Positions 16,465 to 26,062 of a stretch of DNA of 34,449 nucleotides are shown piece after piece (the first letter of the stretch is position 1; the number at the start of each line of letters is the position of its first letter). The notes beneath the pieces were generated by a model. It ran no database searches. It was not told where the DNA came from and saw only the letters and a list, made by a program, of their open reading frames with translations. Position numbers and translations under genes: made by a program. Source of the DNA: an uncultured Eubacteriales bacterium (GTDB taxonomy: Bacteria > Bacillota > Clostridia > Christensenellales > Aristaeellaceae); contig CADBVG010000004.1 of the NCBI GenBank assembly GCA_902798105.1, positions 1 through 34,449 on the forward strand. Direction: 5' to 3'.

Positions 16465-17721
16465 TTAGCGCGTGTAGGCGCTGCGGTTATTGATGCCCAG
16501 CTTGCAGATCAGGATCAGCAGGCCACGGGTAACCACCACCGCGGTAAAGTAGGAAGCGATGATGCTGATCATCAGCGTGGTGGCGAAGCCCTTGATGGTG
16601 CCGGTGCCGAAGATCATCAGCACGACGGCAGCGATCAGCGTGGTCACGTTGGAATCCAGCACGGCGCGGCCGGCGTTGCGGAAGCCGAACTTCACCGCGT
16701 TCAGCGGCGTGCGGCCTTCCTTCAACTCCTCGCGGAAGCGCTCGAATATGACCACGTTGGCGTCGACGGCCATGCCGATGCCCAGCAGGATACCGGCGAT
16801 GCCCTGCAGCGTCAGCTGCGCGCCCGTGATGGCCAGTGCATAGAACACGATCAGCACGTAAATCAGCAGGGCCATGTCCGCCGCTACGCCGGGCAGGCGG
16901 TACATCACCAGCATGAACACCAGCACCAGGATCAGGCCCACGATGCCGGCGATGACGGCGCCGTCGATAGCCTCGATGCCCAGGGTGGCGGAAATGGCGC
17001 GGGTTTCGACCTCAGCGATATCCATCGGCAGCGCGCCGGACTGAATCAGCATCGCCAGGTTGCGGGCCCAGTTGTAGGAATCCTCGGAAGAGGAACTGCT
17101 GGAGCTGGTGATGATGCCGTTGCCGCCAGCAATCACGGCCTGCACCGTGGGCGCGGAAATCAGCTCATCGTCCAGGTAGATTGATATCGCCTGGCCCATA
17201 AACTCGCGGGTGGCATTCTCAAAGGCCTTTGCGCCGGCAGCGTCCAGCTCAAAGCCCACGCCGTACAGCGTCTTTTCATCGTTGGCGTACTGCACGCCGG
17301 CCTGTTTGATGTCCTTGCCCTCGACCACCACGTTGCCGTTGGGATCGCGGAACTCCAGGTGCGCCGGGGTGCCGATGATGCGCGCGACCTCCTCGGGGTC
17401 GTCCACGTCGGGGATCTCAACCAGTATGCGGTCGGTACCCTGCACGGCCACGTTGGCCTCGGTAAAGCCGGCGTTGGTCAGGCGCGTGCGCAGCGCGGAA
17501 ACCGTGCCCTCCAGCAGGCTTTCGTAGTTATCCATGCTGGTATCCGTGGCGATGTACTCGGTGGATACGCCGCCGCGCAAATCCAGGCCCAGGCTGATGG
17601 CTTCACCAACGGGCTTGAGGTAACTCGATTTGCCCGGAATGTGCAATCCGTTCAGCGCCAGGAACGCCGCAACGACGATCAGCACCGCGACGATCACCAG
17701 TTTGATCAAACTCTTCTTCAT
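16465..17721 (-). CDS. secD: Protein-export membrane protein SecD
   Basis: This 418-residue RND-family partner of SecF has TM1 (about 5-25), the conserved LGLDLRGGVSTEY motif (45-56), the extracytoplasmic P1 region, and a C-terminal six-helix block with the GIAGILLGIGMAVDANVVIFERFREEL signature region (about 305-330). A seven-serine run occurs in P1 near residue 205. The start at 17721 has GGGAGG 10 bases upstream; an ATG 16 codons earlier is unsupported. It heads the eleven-gene minus-strand run, with a near-consensus promoter at 17787-17815. Separate secD and secF genes of this order are typical of Clostridia, whereas Bacillus has a fused gene. Confidence 0.95.
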   Translation of the reverse strand: MKKSLIKLVIVAVLIVVAAFLALNGLHIPGKSSYLKPVGEAISLGLDLRGGVSTEYIATDTSMDNYESLLEGTVSALRTRLTNAGFTEANVAVQGTDRILVEIPDVDDPEEVARIIGTPAHLEFRDPNGNVVVEGKDIKQAGVQYANDEKTLYGVGFELDAAGAKAFENATREFMGQAISIYLDDELISAPTVQAVIAGGNGIITSSSSSSSEDSYNWARNLAMLIQSGALPMDIAEVETRAISATLGIEAIDGAVIAGIVGLILVLVFMLVMYRLPGVAADMALLIYVLIVFYALAITGAQLTLQGIAGILLGIGMAVDANVVIFERFREELKEGRTPLNAVKFGFRNAGRAVLDSNVTTLIAAVVLMIFGTGTIKGFATTLMISIIASYFTAVVVTRGLLILICKLGINNRSAYTR

Positions 17722-17786
17722 TCGGTCCGTCCTCCCTGCTCTTGACTGTAGACACAGCCATTTCAGCATATATCATACAACAGGTT

Positions 17787-17815
17787 ATTATACTCTCAAA
17801 AACGAAGCCCGTCAA
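17787..17815 (-). promoter_or_regulatory. Strong sigma-A promoter upstream of secD
   Basis: TTGACG (17810-17815), 17-base spacer, perfect TATAAT (17787-17792) on the minus strand, 66 bases before the secD start. No comparable promoter was seen further along the gene run down to 3670, so it may drive all eleven genes. Confidence 0.85.
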
Positions 17816-17930
17816 TATCCCCACCCCCCGCAAAAGGGGTAGTGTTTTGCGCAGTTTAGGTTAAAAGCGCATTTATATAGATATGGATGCGGTGGAATTG
17901 AGTGATCTGCACTCAAATATCGTACACCAC

Positions 17931-17966
17931 GAAAAGACGGCGCCATCGCATCATGCGATGGCGCCG
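17931..17966 (-). terminator. Intrinsic terminator of the opp operon
   Basis: A perfect 14-bp stem (17938-17951 with 17953-17966), read on the minus strand after the last binding-protein gene, is followed by TCTTTTC. It separates the opp operon from secD. A weaker 7-bp hairpin (17898-17916) follows before the secD promoter. Confidence 0.88.
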
Positions 17967-17998
17967 TAGGCTGTGTCAGCAGGCCTTAGCGCGGTGAA

Positions 17999-19684
17999 TC
18001 AGCGGCCGAACTGGCAATCGTTGTTGCCGGAATCGGTGGTCCACATCTCCAGCATGTTGATGGGATCGTTGAAGTCAGCCAGCCAGCCTTCGCGGGCGAA
18101 GTCGAAGTTGCCGTTCTTGCGGTCCTCGAGGAACACGTTCCAGTCCATGCTGCGGATGGTCATGTTGATGCCCACAGCCGCGAAGTCCTGCTGCATGCAC
18201 TCGGCGGCGGCAATGTGGCCGGAGTTCTCGTTGGTCAGGTACTCGATGCTGATGGGGGTGTTGGCGGACAGCATGTTGTTGTCGTCAAACTCAAAGCCGG
18301 CCTGCTTCAGCAGTTCGATGGCGCCGTCCACGTCGGGCTCCAGCTCGTAATAGCCCACCAGTTCCTCGCCATCAGAGGTGGTAGCGGTCACGGGATAGGT
18401 GTAGGCGTCGTCGTTCTGCTTGAACACGCCGCCGTTGCCATCTGCCATGCCTTCGGGGATGTAGGCGGTGGCGACCTTCTGTCCATTCTGGGCCACGGTC
18501 TCGATGATGTACTCGCGGTCGATCAGCTTGGAGAAGGCTTCGCGCATCGCGGCGGCCTGCTCCACGGTCTTGCCGTCGAACAGGTGGGACTTCACGTTGA
18601 AGGCGGCATAGTAGGTGCCCAGGTTATCGATGACCTTGTACTCGGGGTTGCCCTGCAGGTTGGCCTTCTCGTCGGTGGGCACGGAGTCGATGAAGTCCAC
18701 GTCGCCGGCCTGGTAGGCCGCATAGATGGCGGTGTCGTCAGCGGACAGCATGAACTGCAGTTTCTCCAGCTTCACGTTCTCGGCATCCCAGTAGTTGGGG
18801 TTCTTGGTGTAGGTCATGGAGGTATTGTGGGTCCACTCGGTCAGCGTGTAGGGACCAGAGGTCACAAAGCCAGCTTCCAGGGCCCACGCGCCGGGATTCT
18901 CCTGCCAGCCCTCGGCGGCCTCGACGGCGTGCTGGGGAACGGCGTAGAAGGCGGGGAAGGCCATCAGGTCGAGCATATAGGCGCAGGGCGCGTCCAGCTC
19001 GACGGTCAGGGTCTTGCCATCCTCAGAGGCGGTCACGGCCAGGTTGTCCGGATAGCCCTTGATGCCGTTGAACATATAGCTGTAGTCCGCGGCGGTCTGG
19101 GGATTGGCGGCGCGCTTCCAGCTGTACTCGAAGTCCTTGGCTGTCAGGTCGGTGCCATCGGACCACTTCAGGCCATCGCGCATGGTGAAGGTGTAGGTCA
19201 GGCCGTCCTCGCTCATCTCGTAGCCGGTGGCGAAGTCAGGCACAAGCTCCTCGTTGGCGTTGTAGGTGTACAGGCCGCCGAAGGAGGCGATGGCCAGGCA
19301 GGCGCCGTCCACGGAGCTGTTCAGGGCGGGATCCAGGTAATCCGGCTCGGAGGCCAGGTTCAGCTTCAGGGTGTCAGAGCCCTCGACAGTGGCGTACTGG
19401 AAGTACTTGAAGCCGAACAGGTTGGCATAGACGCCGTCCACGGTGGAACGCTGCATGAAATCGTCGTTGTAGTAGTAGATCGGGATGACGGCATAGGTGG
19501 ACATCAGGATGTCCTCGGCCTGGTGCATCTTGGCTTCGCGGGCAACGAAGTCGGTCTCGGCCTTGATGTCCGCGATCAGCGCGTCATACTCGGTCCAATC
19601 GGGCTCAGAGCCTTCGTCTGCCATGGCGGCGATGCAGGAGAGGAGCATCATCATGGCCAGCAGTGCTGCGAGCAGCTTCTTCAT
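17999..19684 (-). CDS. Oligopeptide ABC transporter substrate-binding protein, circularly permuted (copy 1)
   Basis: This 561-residue protein belongs to the OppA/DppA family (SBP_bac_5). It opens with a signal peptide; MMLLSC (C17) could be a lipobox, giving a lipoprotein on the outer face of the membrane. The order of parts is unusual. Residues about 28-100 (DWTEYDALIADIKAETD ... AVIPIYYYNDDFMQ ... FKYFQYA) match the segment that normally ends OppA proteins. The normal start (LKLNLASEPDYLDPA, 107-120) follows, then the usual core (EDGLTYTFTMRDGLKWSDG, 159-177). The protein stops at MWTTDSGNNDCQFGR, exactly where the relocated segment should follow. AGGAGG is 9 bases before the chosen ATG. 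Last gene of the opp operon; it should deliver peptides to OppBCDF. Confidence 0.93.
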   Translation of the reverse strand: MKKLLAALLAMMMLLSCIAAMADEGSEPDWTEYDALIADIKAETDFVAREAKMHQAEDILMSTYAVIPIYYYNDDFMQRSTVDGVYANLFGFKYFQYATVEGSDTLKLNLASEPDYLDPALNSSVDGACLAIASFGGLYTYNANEELVPDFATGYEMSEDGLTYTFTMRDGLKWSDGTDLTAKDFEYSWKRAANPQTAADYSYMFNGIKGYPDNLAVTASEDGKTLTVELDAPCAYMLDLMAFPAFYAVPQHAVEAAEGWQENPGAWALEAGFVTSGPYTLTEWTHNTSMTYTKNPNYWDAENVKLEKLQFMLSADDTAIYAAYQAGDVDFIDSVPTDEKANLQGNPEYKVIDNLGTYYAAFNVKSHLFDGKTVEQAAAMREAFSKLIDREYIIETVAQNGQKVATAYIPEGMADGNGGVFKQNDDAYTYPVTATTSDGEELVGYYELEPDVDGAIELLKQAGFEFDDNNMLSANTPISIEYLTNENSGHIAAAECMQQDFAAVGINMTIRSMDWNVFLEDRKNGNFDFAREGWLADFNDPINMLEMWTTDSGNNDCQFGR

Positions 19685-19714
19685 AGGTTGGTTCCTCCTA
19701 AAGTGTATTATCTG

Positions 19715-19733
19715 AAACGGCATATCGCCGTTT
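19715..19733. repeat. Small hairpin in the leader of binding-protein copy 1
   Basis: AAACGGC (19715-19721) and GCCGTTT (19727-19733) form a 7-bp stem with a 5-base loop, about 30 bases upstream of the start codon at 19684. It may shield or stabilise the message for this copy; it has no T-tract. Confidence 0.5.
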
Positions 19734-19761
19734 GAGACCAAGGTCGTGTTGGAAGTTAAAT

Positions 19762-19796
19762 ATCCTTCGACTCCGTTCCGCTTCGCTCAGGGTGAC
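19762..19796 (+). repeat. Dispersed ATCCTTCGAC...CTCAGGGTGAC repeat
   Basis: This stretch, in the gap between the two binding-protein genes, shares ATCCTTCGAC and GCTCAGG(A/G)TGAC with both arms of the element at 29287-29463. From memory, similar sequences are scattered in intergenic regions of many bacterial genomes. Confidence 0.7.
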
Positions 19797-19842
19797 GGCG
19801 TCGTTCCGAACGGCGTGAAGGGGGTCTGTCCGTCGAATTGTT

Positions 19843-21528
19843 TCAGCGTCCCAGGAAGCAGAAATTGTTGCCGGAGTTGGAGGTCCACATCTCAAGCATG
19901 CCGAGGGGGTCGTTGAAATCGGAAGACCAAGCGCAGGCGGCCACGTCATAGTGGCCGGAAATCAACTCGCTGATGTTCTCCTTGAAATCGACGGCGCGAA
20001 TGGTCATTTCAATGCCCACGGCGGCCAGGTCCTGCTGGATACACTCGGCGACGTTGGTCGCGCCGATGGCATTCATCGTCAGGAATTCAAAGGCGATGGG
20101 CGTCTCGTCGGAGAGCTTGTCTCCGTTGAACTTGAAGCCCGCCTGCTTCAGCAGCTCGATGGCACCCTTCACATCCACATCCAGGTCGAAATAGCCCTCC
20201 GCCTTCTCGCCGTCATCCAGGGTGGCGACCACCGGATAGGCATAATCCGGGTCGCTGGTCTTGAAGAATCCGCCCCGGCCATCGGCCATGGTGTAGGGAA
20301 CGAAGCAGTTTGCGGGCTTCTGGCCATACTGGGCCACGGTCTCGACGATGAAATCCCGGTCGATCAGCAGGGCGAAGGCCTTGCGCATGGCGGCGGCCTG
20401 CTCCACGGTCATGCCGTCGAACAGGTAGGATTTCACATTAAAGCAGAGGAACTGGGTGCCCAGCCGGTCGAATATGTGGAACTCTGGGGTCTGCTTCAGC
20501 GGGACGACCTCGTCCCTGGGAATGTTGCTGATGAGATCCAGGTTGCCCGCCAGGTAGGCCATGTAAGCGGCGGAGGAGTCGCCGCTGAGCATGAACAATA
20601 CCTTTTCAACCTTCACGTTCTCCGCGTTCCAGTAATTGGGATTCTTGATGAGAACCAGGTACTCGTCGTTCTTCCACTCGGACACCATAAAGGGACCGCT
20701 GCACACAAAGCCGGCCTGATGGGTCCAGGAGCCGGGGCTGAGCTTCGCGTTCGGCGCGGATTCCACGGCGGCGCGGGGCACGGCGAAGGTGGTGACAAAG
20801 CCCATCAGGTCCAGGAAGTAGGCGCAGGGCGCCTTCAGCTCCACGGTCAGGGTGGCGCCGTCCGCCGAGGCCGTCACGGCCAGGTCGTTCGGGTAGCCCT
20901 TGATGCCGTTGAGCATATAGCTGTAGGCCGCGCCGGTCAGGGGATCGGCGGCCCGCTTCCAGCTGTACTCAAAGTCACGGGCGTCCAGCGGCGTGCCATC
21001 GGACCACTTCAGGCCCTTGCGCATGGTGAAGGTATAGGTCAGGCCGTCCTCGCTCACTTCGCAGCCGGTGGCGTAGTTCGGCTGCGGCCTGCCCTGGGCG
21101 TCCCTGGCGTAGAGACCGCCGAAGCAGGCGTCGGCCAAAATCGCCGCGTCCATGGCCACGCAAATCGCCGGGTCTATGGTATCCGGCTCGCTGAACAGGT
21201 TGACGCGCAGCGTATCAGAGCCCTCCACGGCGGCATCCTGGAAGTAGGTGATGCCAAACGGGTCGTTGTACACGCCCGACACGGTGCCGCGCTGCAAAAA
21301 CGCCGAGTTGTCATAGTAGAGCGGCAGCACCGCGCCGGTGTCCATCAGCAACTCCTCGGCGTGATGCAGCATGTCCTCGCGCAGCGCAAGATCGGTCTCG
21401 AGCTTGGCGTCCGCAATCAGCTTATCGTATTCCGACCAGTCCGGCTCGGAGCCAGCGTCCGCCAGGGCGACGGAAAGGCAGGACAGTATCATCATCGCGG
21501 CCAGCAATACCGCAAGCAGCTTTTTCAT
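19843..21528 (-). CDS. Oligopeptide ABC transporter substrate-binding protein, circularly permuted (copy 2)
   Basis: This 561-residue paralogue of the downstream protein has the same length and the same unusual order of parts. Signal peptide with possible lipobox ILSC (C17); then DWSEYDKLIADAKLETD ... AVLPLYYDNSAFLQ ... YFQDA (about 30-100), the segment that normally closes OppA. Next comes LRVNLFSEPDTIDPA, the normal N-terminus (about 107-121), then the SBP_bac_5 core. It ends MWTSNSGNNFCFLGR. The two copies are clearly diverged, so the permutation predates their duplication. A GAGGAG site lies 10 bases before the ATG, and oppF ends 19 bases upstream. The pair may bind different peptides for one OppBCDF permease (inference). 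Confidence 0.93.
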   Translation of the reverse strand: MKKLLAVLLAAMMILSCLSVALADAGSEPDWSEYDKLIADAKLETDLALREDMLHHAEELLMDTGAVLPLYYDNSAFLQRGTVSGVYNDPFGITYFQDAAVEGSDTLRVNLFSEPDTIDPAICVAMDAAILADACFGGLYARDAQGRPQPNYATGCEVSEDGLTYTFTMRKGLKWSDGTPLDARDFEYSWKRAADPLTGAAYSYMLNGIKGYPNDLAVTASADGATLTVELKAPCAYFLDLMGFVTTFAVPRAAVESAPNAKLSPGSWTHQAGFVCSGPFMVSEWKNDEYLVLIKNPNYWNAENVKVEKVLFMLSGDSSAAYMAYLAGNLDLISNIPRDEVVPLKQTPEFHIFDRLGTQFLCFNVKSYLFDGMTVEQAAAMRKAFALLIDRDFIVETVAQYGQKPANCFVPYTMADGRGGFFKTSDPDYAYPVVATLDDGEKAEGYFDLDVDVKGAIELLKQAGFKFNGDKLSDETPIAFEFLTMNAIGATNVAECIQQDLAAVGIEMTIRAVDFKENISELISGHYDVAACAWSSDFNDPLGMLEMWTSNSGNNFCFLGR

Positions 21529-21547
21529 AGGCGTTCGCTCCTCGGTC

Positions 21548-22509
21548 CTATTCGTGGGGGTTCCAGCAGGCGATGCGATGGCCGGGGCCGATCTCCGCGA
21601 GCGTCGGGCACTCCTGGGCGCAGCGCTCGGTGGCGTAGCGGCAGCGGGTGCGGAACGCGCAGCCCGAGGGCATGTTCAGCGGGCTGGGCACGTCGCCCTC
21701 CAGCGGGATGCGCTTGCGGGCGCGGGCCGTGTTGGGGTCGGGAATCGGTATGGCCGAGATCAGCGACTGCGTGTAGGGGTGCACCGGGTGGGTAATGACC
21801 TCGTCGGCGTCGGCGATCTCCACGATGCGGCCCAAATACATCACCGCGATGCGCTGGCTGATGTGCTTCACCACCAGCAGGTCGTGGGCGATGAACAGAT
21901 AGGCGATGCCCAGCTTCTGTTGCAGGTCCTCGAAGGTGTTGATCACCTGGGCCTGTATGGACACGTCCAAGGCGGAAACCGGCTCGTCGCAGACGATGAA
22001 CTTCGGGTCCACGGCCAGAGCGCGGGCGATGCCGATGCGCTGGCGCTGGCCGCCGGAGAACTCATGGGCATAGCGGCGGGCGTGGTCGGAGTTCAGCCCA
22101 ACCAGTCTCAGCAGCTCCTTGATGCGCGCGTCCCGCTCGCCCTTGGTGCCGTACAGCTTGTGGATGTCCAGCGGCTCACCAACGATGTCGGAAACCGTCA
22201 TGCGGGGGTTCAGGCTGGAATACGGGTCCTGGAACACGATCTGCATTTCCTGGCGGAACTTGTGGATGTTCTGGGGCGTAATCTGCTGGCCGTTATAGAT
22301 GATCTCGCCCGAGGTGGGCTTGTACAGGTGTAGTATCGTACGGCCCACGGTGGTCTTGCCGCAGCCGCTCTCCCCCACCAGGCCCAGCGTCTCGCCGGGC
22401 TTGATTTCAAACGAAACGCCGTCCACGGCCTTCAGGGGCTTGCTGGAAAACCAGCCGGTGCGCACCAGAAAGTGCTGTTTCAGGTCCTTGACCTCAAGGA
22501 GGTATTCGC

Positions 22510-22513
<4 letters not shown>
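21548..22513 (-). CDS. oppF: Oligopeptide ABC transporter ATP-binding protein OppF
   Basis: This 321-residue cytosolic ATPase energises peptide import. Walker A is GESGCGKTT (47-55), the signature FSGGQ is at 152-156, and Walker B is FIVCDEP (172-178). The C-terminal oligopeptide-transporter extension contains a Cys cluster (CAFRTRCRYATERC ... ACW), as in homologues in which such Cys bind an iron-sulfur cluster; that role is not shown here. The start overlaps the oppD stop by four bases (ATGA, 22510-22513), implying coupled translation. It follows oppD and precedes the two binding-protein genes. OppF rather than DppF is chosen by position and the oligopeptide context; the families are hard to separate. 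Confidence 0.93.
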
Positions 22514-23523
<1,010 letters not shown>

Positions 23524-23528
23524 GCCCA

Positions 23529-24605
23529 TTACCTCCTCAGCTTCGGGTCGAAGGCGTCGCGCAGGCCGTCGCCCAGCAGGTTGAAGCTCAGCACGATCAG
23601 GCAGATGATCAGCGCGGGGAAGATCATCTTGTAGGGATAGCTCTGCATACCGCCGCGGGCCGCGTTGGCCAGCGAGCCCAGCGAGGGCATCGGCGCCTGC
23701 ACGCCCAGGCCGATGAACGACAGGAAACTCTCGGTGAATATGGCCGAGGGAATTTGAAGGGCCACCGAGATGATGATGACGGACATGCAGTTGGGCAGTA
23801 TGTGCTTGCGGATGATGCGGCCCGGCTTCGCGCCCATGGCCTGGGCGGCCAGCACATATTCATTGTTCTTGATGGACAGTATCTGGCCGCGCACCAGGCG
23901 GGCCATGCCCACCCAGTACAGCACGCCGAACACCACGAACAGCGAAATCATGTTCGGGCCGATCTTGCTGACGATGCTGCCCTTCATGGCGTTGCCCAGC
24001 ACCTGGTTCATCACCACGGACAGCAACACCACCATCAGCGTATCGGGCAGGGAGTAGATGATATCGACGATGCGCATCATCACCATGTCCACCTTGCCGC
24101 CGAAGTAGCCGGATATGGAGCCGTACAGCAATCCTATGACCAGCACGATCAGGCTGGCGAACAGACCCACCGCCAGGGAGACCCGCGCCCCGTAGAGCAC
24201 GCGGATGAAGTAGTCGCGGCACAGCTCGTCGGTGCCGAAGATGTGGGGGAAGATCTTCTGTCCCTCGTCGATGGCCTTTTGCTCGTTCTTGGAATAGGTG
24301 AACGGGGCCAGGTTCTTGGCCGTCTTGTCGCGCTTGCCGTTGACGGTAATCATCTGTTCGTAGCTATAGGGGTAGAACATGGGCACGACCACGATGATCA
24401 GCACCAGCGCGACCAGCACGAACAGGCTGATCATGGCCAGCGGGTTCTTGCGCAGCTTGCGCATGCCGTCGCGGAAGAAGGTGGTGGACTCCCGCATGGT
24501 CTCGTGCTGGGCCTTCTCAGCGTCGGAAGCTTTTTCAAACTTGCTCACGTCAATTTGCAGGCTGAGGAGGTTTTTCTTGGGCAGCTTGTCTGCGTTGTAT
24601 GTCAT
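23529..24605 (-). CDS. oppC: Oligopeptide ABC transporter permease OppC
   Basis: This 358-residue inner-membrane permease has a cytosolic N-terminal tail of about 55 residues, TM1 (about 56-78), a longer than usual extracytoplasmic loop (about 80-125, charged), and the BPD_transp_1 domain. The EAA-like coupling loop is AAQAMGAKPGRIIRKHILPN. It ends ALIICLIVLSFNLLGDGLRDAFDPKLR, the classic OppC/DppC C-terminus. AGGAGG lies 9 bases before the ATG and oppB ends 14 bases upstream. Confidence 0.95.
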   Translation of the reverse strand: MTYNADKLPKKNLLSLQIDVSKFEKASDAEKAQHETMRESTTFFRDGMRKLRKNPLAMISLFVLVALVLIIVVVPMFYPYSYEQMITVNGKRDKTAKNLAPFTYSKNEQKAIDEGQKIFPHIFGTDELCRDYFIRVLYGARVSLAVGLFASLIVLVIGLLYGSISGYFGGKVDMVMMRIVDIIYSLPDTLMVVLLSVVMNQVLGNAMKGSIVSKIGPNMISLFVVFGVLYWVGMARLVRGQILSIKNNEYVLAAQAMGAKPGRIIRKHILPNCMSVIIISVALQIPSAIFTESFLSFIGLGVQAPMPSLGSLANAARGGMQSYPYKMIFPALIICLIVLSFNLLGDGLRDAFDPKLRR

Positions 24606-24619
24606 GGCTTCATCCCTCC

Positions 24620-25531
24620 TCAGTCAAAGGTGATCCGCGGATCGACCAGCTTGTAAACCAGGTCGCTCAGCAGCGTGGCGATGACCATCAGCACCGCCAG
24701 GAAGATCGTGGTCGCCATGATCAGCGGGTAATCCTGGTTGTTGATGGAGCGCACGAACTCGGTGCCCAGTCCGCCGATGGTGAACACCGTCTCCACCACC
24801 ATGGAGCCGGTGAGGATGTAGGCCACCATCGGGCCGACGTAGGTGATGACCGGGATCAGCGCGTTGCGCAGCGCGTGCTTGAATATGACCAGCGAATCCC
24901 GCACGCCCTTGGCACGGGCGGTGCGGATGTAATCCTGGCCCAGCACGTCCAGCATCGACGACTTGGTCAGTCGGGTGATGTAGCTCATCGGGTACAGCAT
25001 CAGCGAAATCACCGGCAGCACGTAGTTGGGGTTGTTGGCGTCGAACACGCCCACCCACTTCAGCGTCAGCGCGAACACCAGCAGCAGTATCGTGGCCAGT
25101 ATGAAGCTGGGAACCGACACGAACAGCGTGGTCAGGAAGATGATCAGCCGATCCGGCCAGCGGTTGCGGCACAGCGCCGCGATGGAGCCCAGGATCAGCC
25201 CCAGCACCACCGCCCAGAGCGCGGCCATGCCGCCCAGCTTCGCCGAGACCGAGAACTTCTCAGCAATGATCTGGGAGATGTCGCGCCCCGTCTTCAGCGA
25301 AACGCCGAAGTCGCCGTGCAGCAGGTTTTTCAGGTAGATGACAAACTGCTGGGGCACCGGCTTGTCCAGGTTGAAGCGGGCCTCCAGCGCGGCCTGCACC
25401 GCAGGGTCGGGGGCCTTTTCCTTGGCGAAGGGGCCGCCGGGGATGGCGTTCATCGCAAAGAACGTGATCGCCGAGATGATGAACACGGTGATCACGGCCA
25501 GCAACACGCGCTTGATTGTGTACTTGAGCAT
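24620..25531 (-). CDS. oppB: Oligopeptide ABC transporter permease OppB
   Basis: This 303-residue permease is the first gene of the opp operon. It has the family N-terminus (MLKYTIKRVLLAVITVF), a periplasm-side loop with FNLDKPVPQQF and HGDFGVSL, six predicted membrane segments, and the coupling loop YIRTARAKGVRDSLVIFKHALRNALIP. It ends LLSDLVYKLVDPRI, as in OppB/DppB. The Shine-Dalgarno (AAAGG) is weaker than elsewhere in the operon. The promoter lies at 25630-25658. Confidence 0.95.
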   Translation of the reverse strand: MLKYTIKRVLLAVITVFIISAITFFAMNAIPGGPFAKEKAPDPAVQAALEARFNLDKPVPQQFVIYLKNLLHGDFGVSLKTGRDISQIIAEKFSVSAKLGGMAALWAVVLGLILGSIAALCRNRWPDRLIIFLTTLFVSVPSFILATILLLVFALTLKWVGVFDANNPNYVLPVISLMLYPMSYITRLTKSSMLDVLGQDYIRTARAKGVRDSLVIFKHALRNALIPVITYVGPMVAYILTGSMVVETVFTIGGLGTEFVRSINNQDYPLIMATTIFLAVLMVIATLLSDLVYKLVDPRITFD

Positions 25532-25629
25532 TCAAAACAACCTTTCTGGGTTCAAACGGTGTCCCGGCGCGCAACCGATGGGAAACATGGCTGCCAAGCC
25601 AAACGCCATTCTAATTTACCATGTCCATT

Positions 25630-25658
25630 ATTATAGCATATTCCATTGCTAAAGTCTA
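25630..25658 (-). promoter_or_regulatory. Promoter of the opp operon
   Basis: TAGACT (25653-25658), 17-base spacer, and perfect TATAAT (25630-25635) with an extended TGC before it, about 100 bases ahead of oppB. It diverges from the thrS promoter; a hairpin with arms TTCCCGT/ACGGGAA (25700-25706, 25718-25724) lies between them and could be a regulatory site. Confidence 0.75.
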
Positions 25659-25784
25659 CATGCTGCGTCTATTTTTTACTCACCCGCGCTCTATCGCCAT
25701 TCCCGTGCCCGCGGGTGACGGGAAATTCTGTGTAATATTCCCCCGCAGCACATCATCCCCCCTGTAAAGAATCCCGCCCCGCCA

Positions 25785-25813
25785 TTGACAACCCGACCCA
25801 AACATGCTACAAT
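25785..25813 (+). promoter_or_regulatory. Promoter of the T-box-thrS transcription unit
   Basis: Perfect TTGACA (25785-25790), 17-base spacer, TACAAT (25808-25813) preceded by TGC. Transcription should start near 25820, at the beginning of the T-box leader. Confidence 0.88.
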
Positions 25814-25819
25814 CGGAAC

Positions 25820-26031
25820 ATCCGATCAGACGACGGGGAGCATGTCCCGGGGAAACGCACGGCAAGAGAATGCGCGTCACAGGCTGGAAGCGCGCAGCGC
25901 GGCGACCACGGGGTACCGGCCCTTGATGAACGGCGTCTCGCGCGCGTTACTGCGCGGATGAGTGGTTTTACAAGCAGGGTGGAACCGCGGATGCATGGCA
26001 TTCGTCCCGGCGCAGGGGCGGGTGTTTTTTT
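25820..26031 (+). promoter_or_regulatory. T-box riboswitch (threonine) in the thrS leader
   Basis: This leader shows the conserved T-box AAGCAGGGTGGAACCGCGG (25972-25990), whose TGGA bulge pairs with the NCCA end of uncharged tRNA. It is followed by a terminator (25999-26031). Upstream, AGAGAA (25865-25870) resembles the AG-bulge of stem I. CCGATCA near the 5' end can pair with TGAT...CGG at 25924-25933, closing stem I and placing ACC (25915-25917), a Thr codon, in the expected specifier region. Uncharged tRNA-Thr should favour the antiterminator and turn on thrS. The fine fold of stem I was judged by eye. Confidence 0.9.
25999..26031 (+). terminator. T-box terminator hairpin
   Basis: CATTCGTCCC (25999-26008) pairs with GGGGCGGGTG (26015-26024, including G-T pairs) around loop GGCGCA and is followed by seven T. 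It competes with the antiterminator that contains the T-box sequence. Confidence 0.88.
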
Positions 26032-26062
26032 ATTTGCTATTATAATGAAGGGGTGTATCAAT

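Noticed and set aside
13183-17184. Very long open frame on the plus strand opposite recJ and secDF
   Set aside because: It is the mirror of GC-rich codon usage in the true minus-strand genes: no ribosome site, low-complexity His/Gln/Arg/Gly-rich product, no recognisable domain.
17999-21528. Binding proteins as C-terminally truncated OppA genes
   Set aside because: Both have the same end point and full length, and the apparently missing segment is present at the N-terminus.
25820-25990. tRNA or small RNA gene
   Set aside because: No cloverleaf or anticodon arm; T-box sequence, terminator and downstream thrS identify a riboswitch leader.
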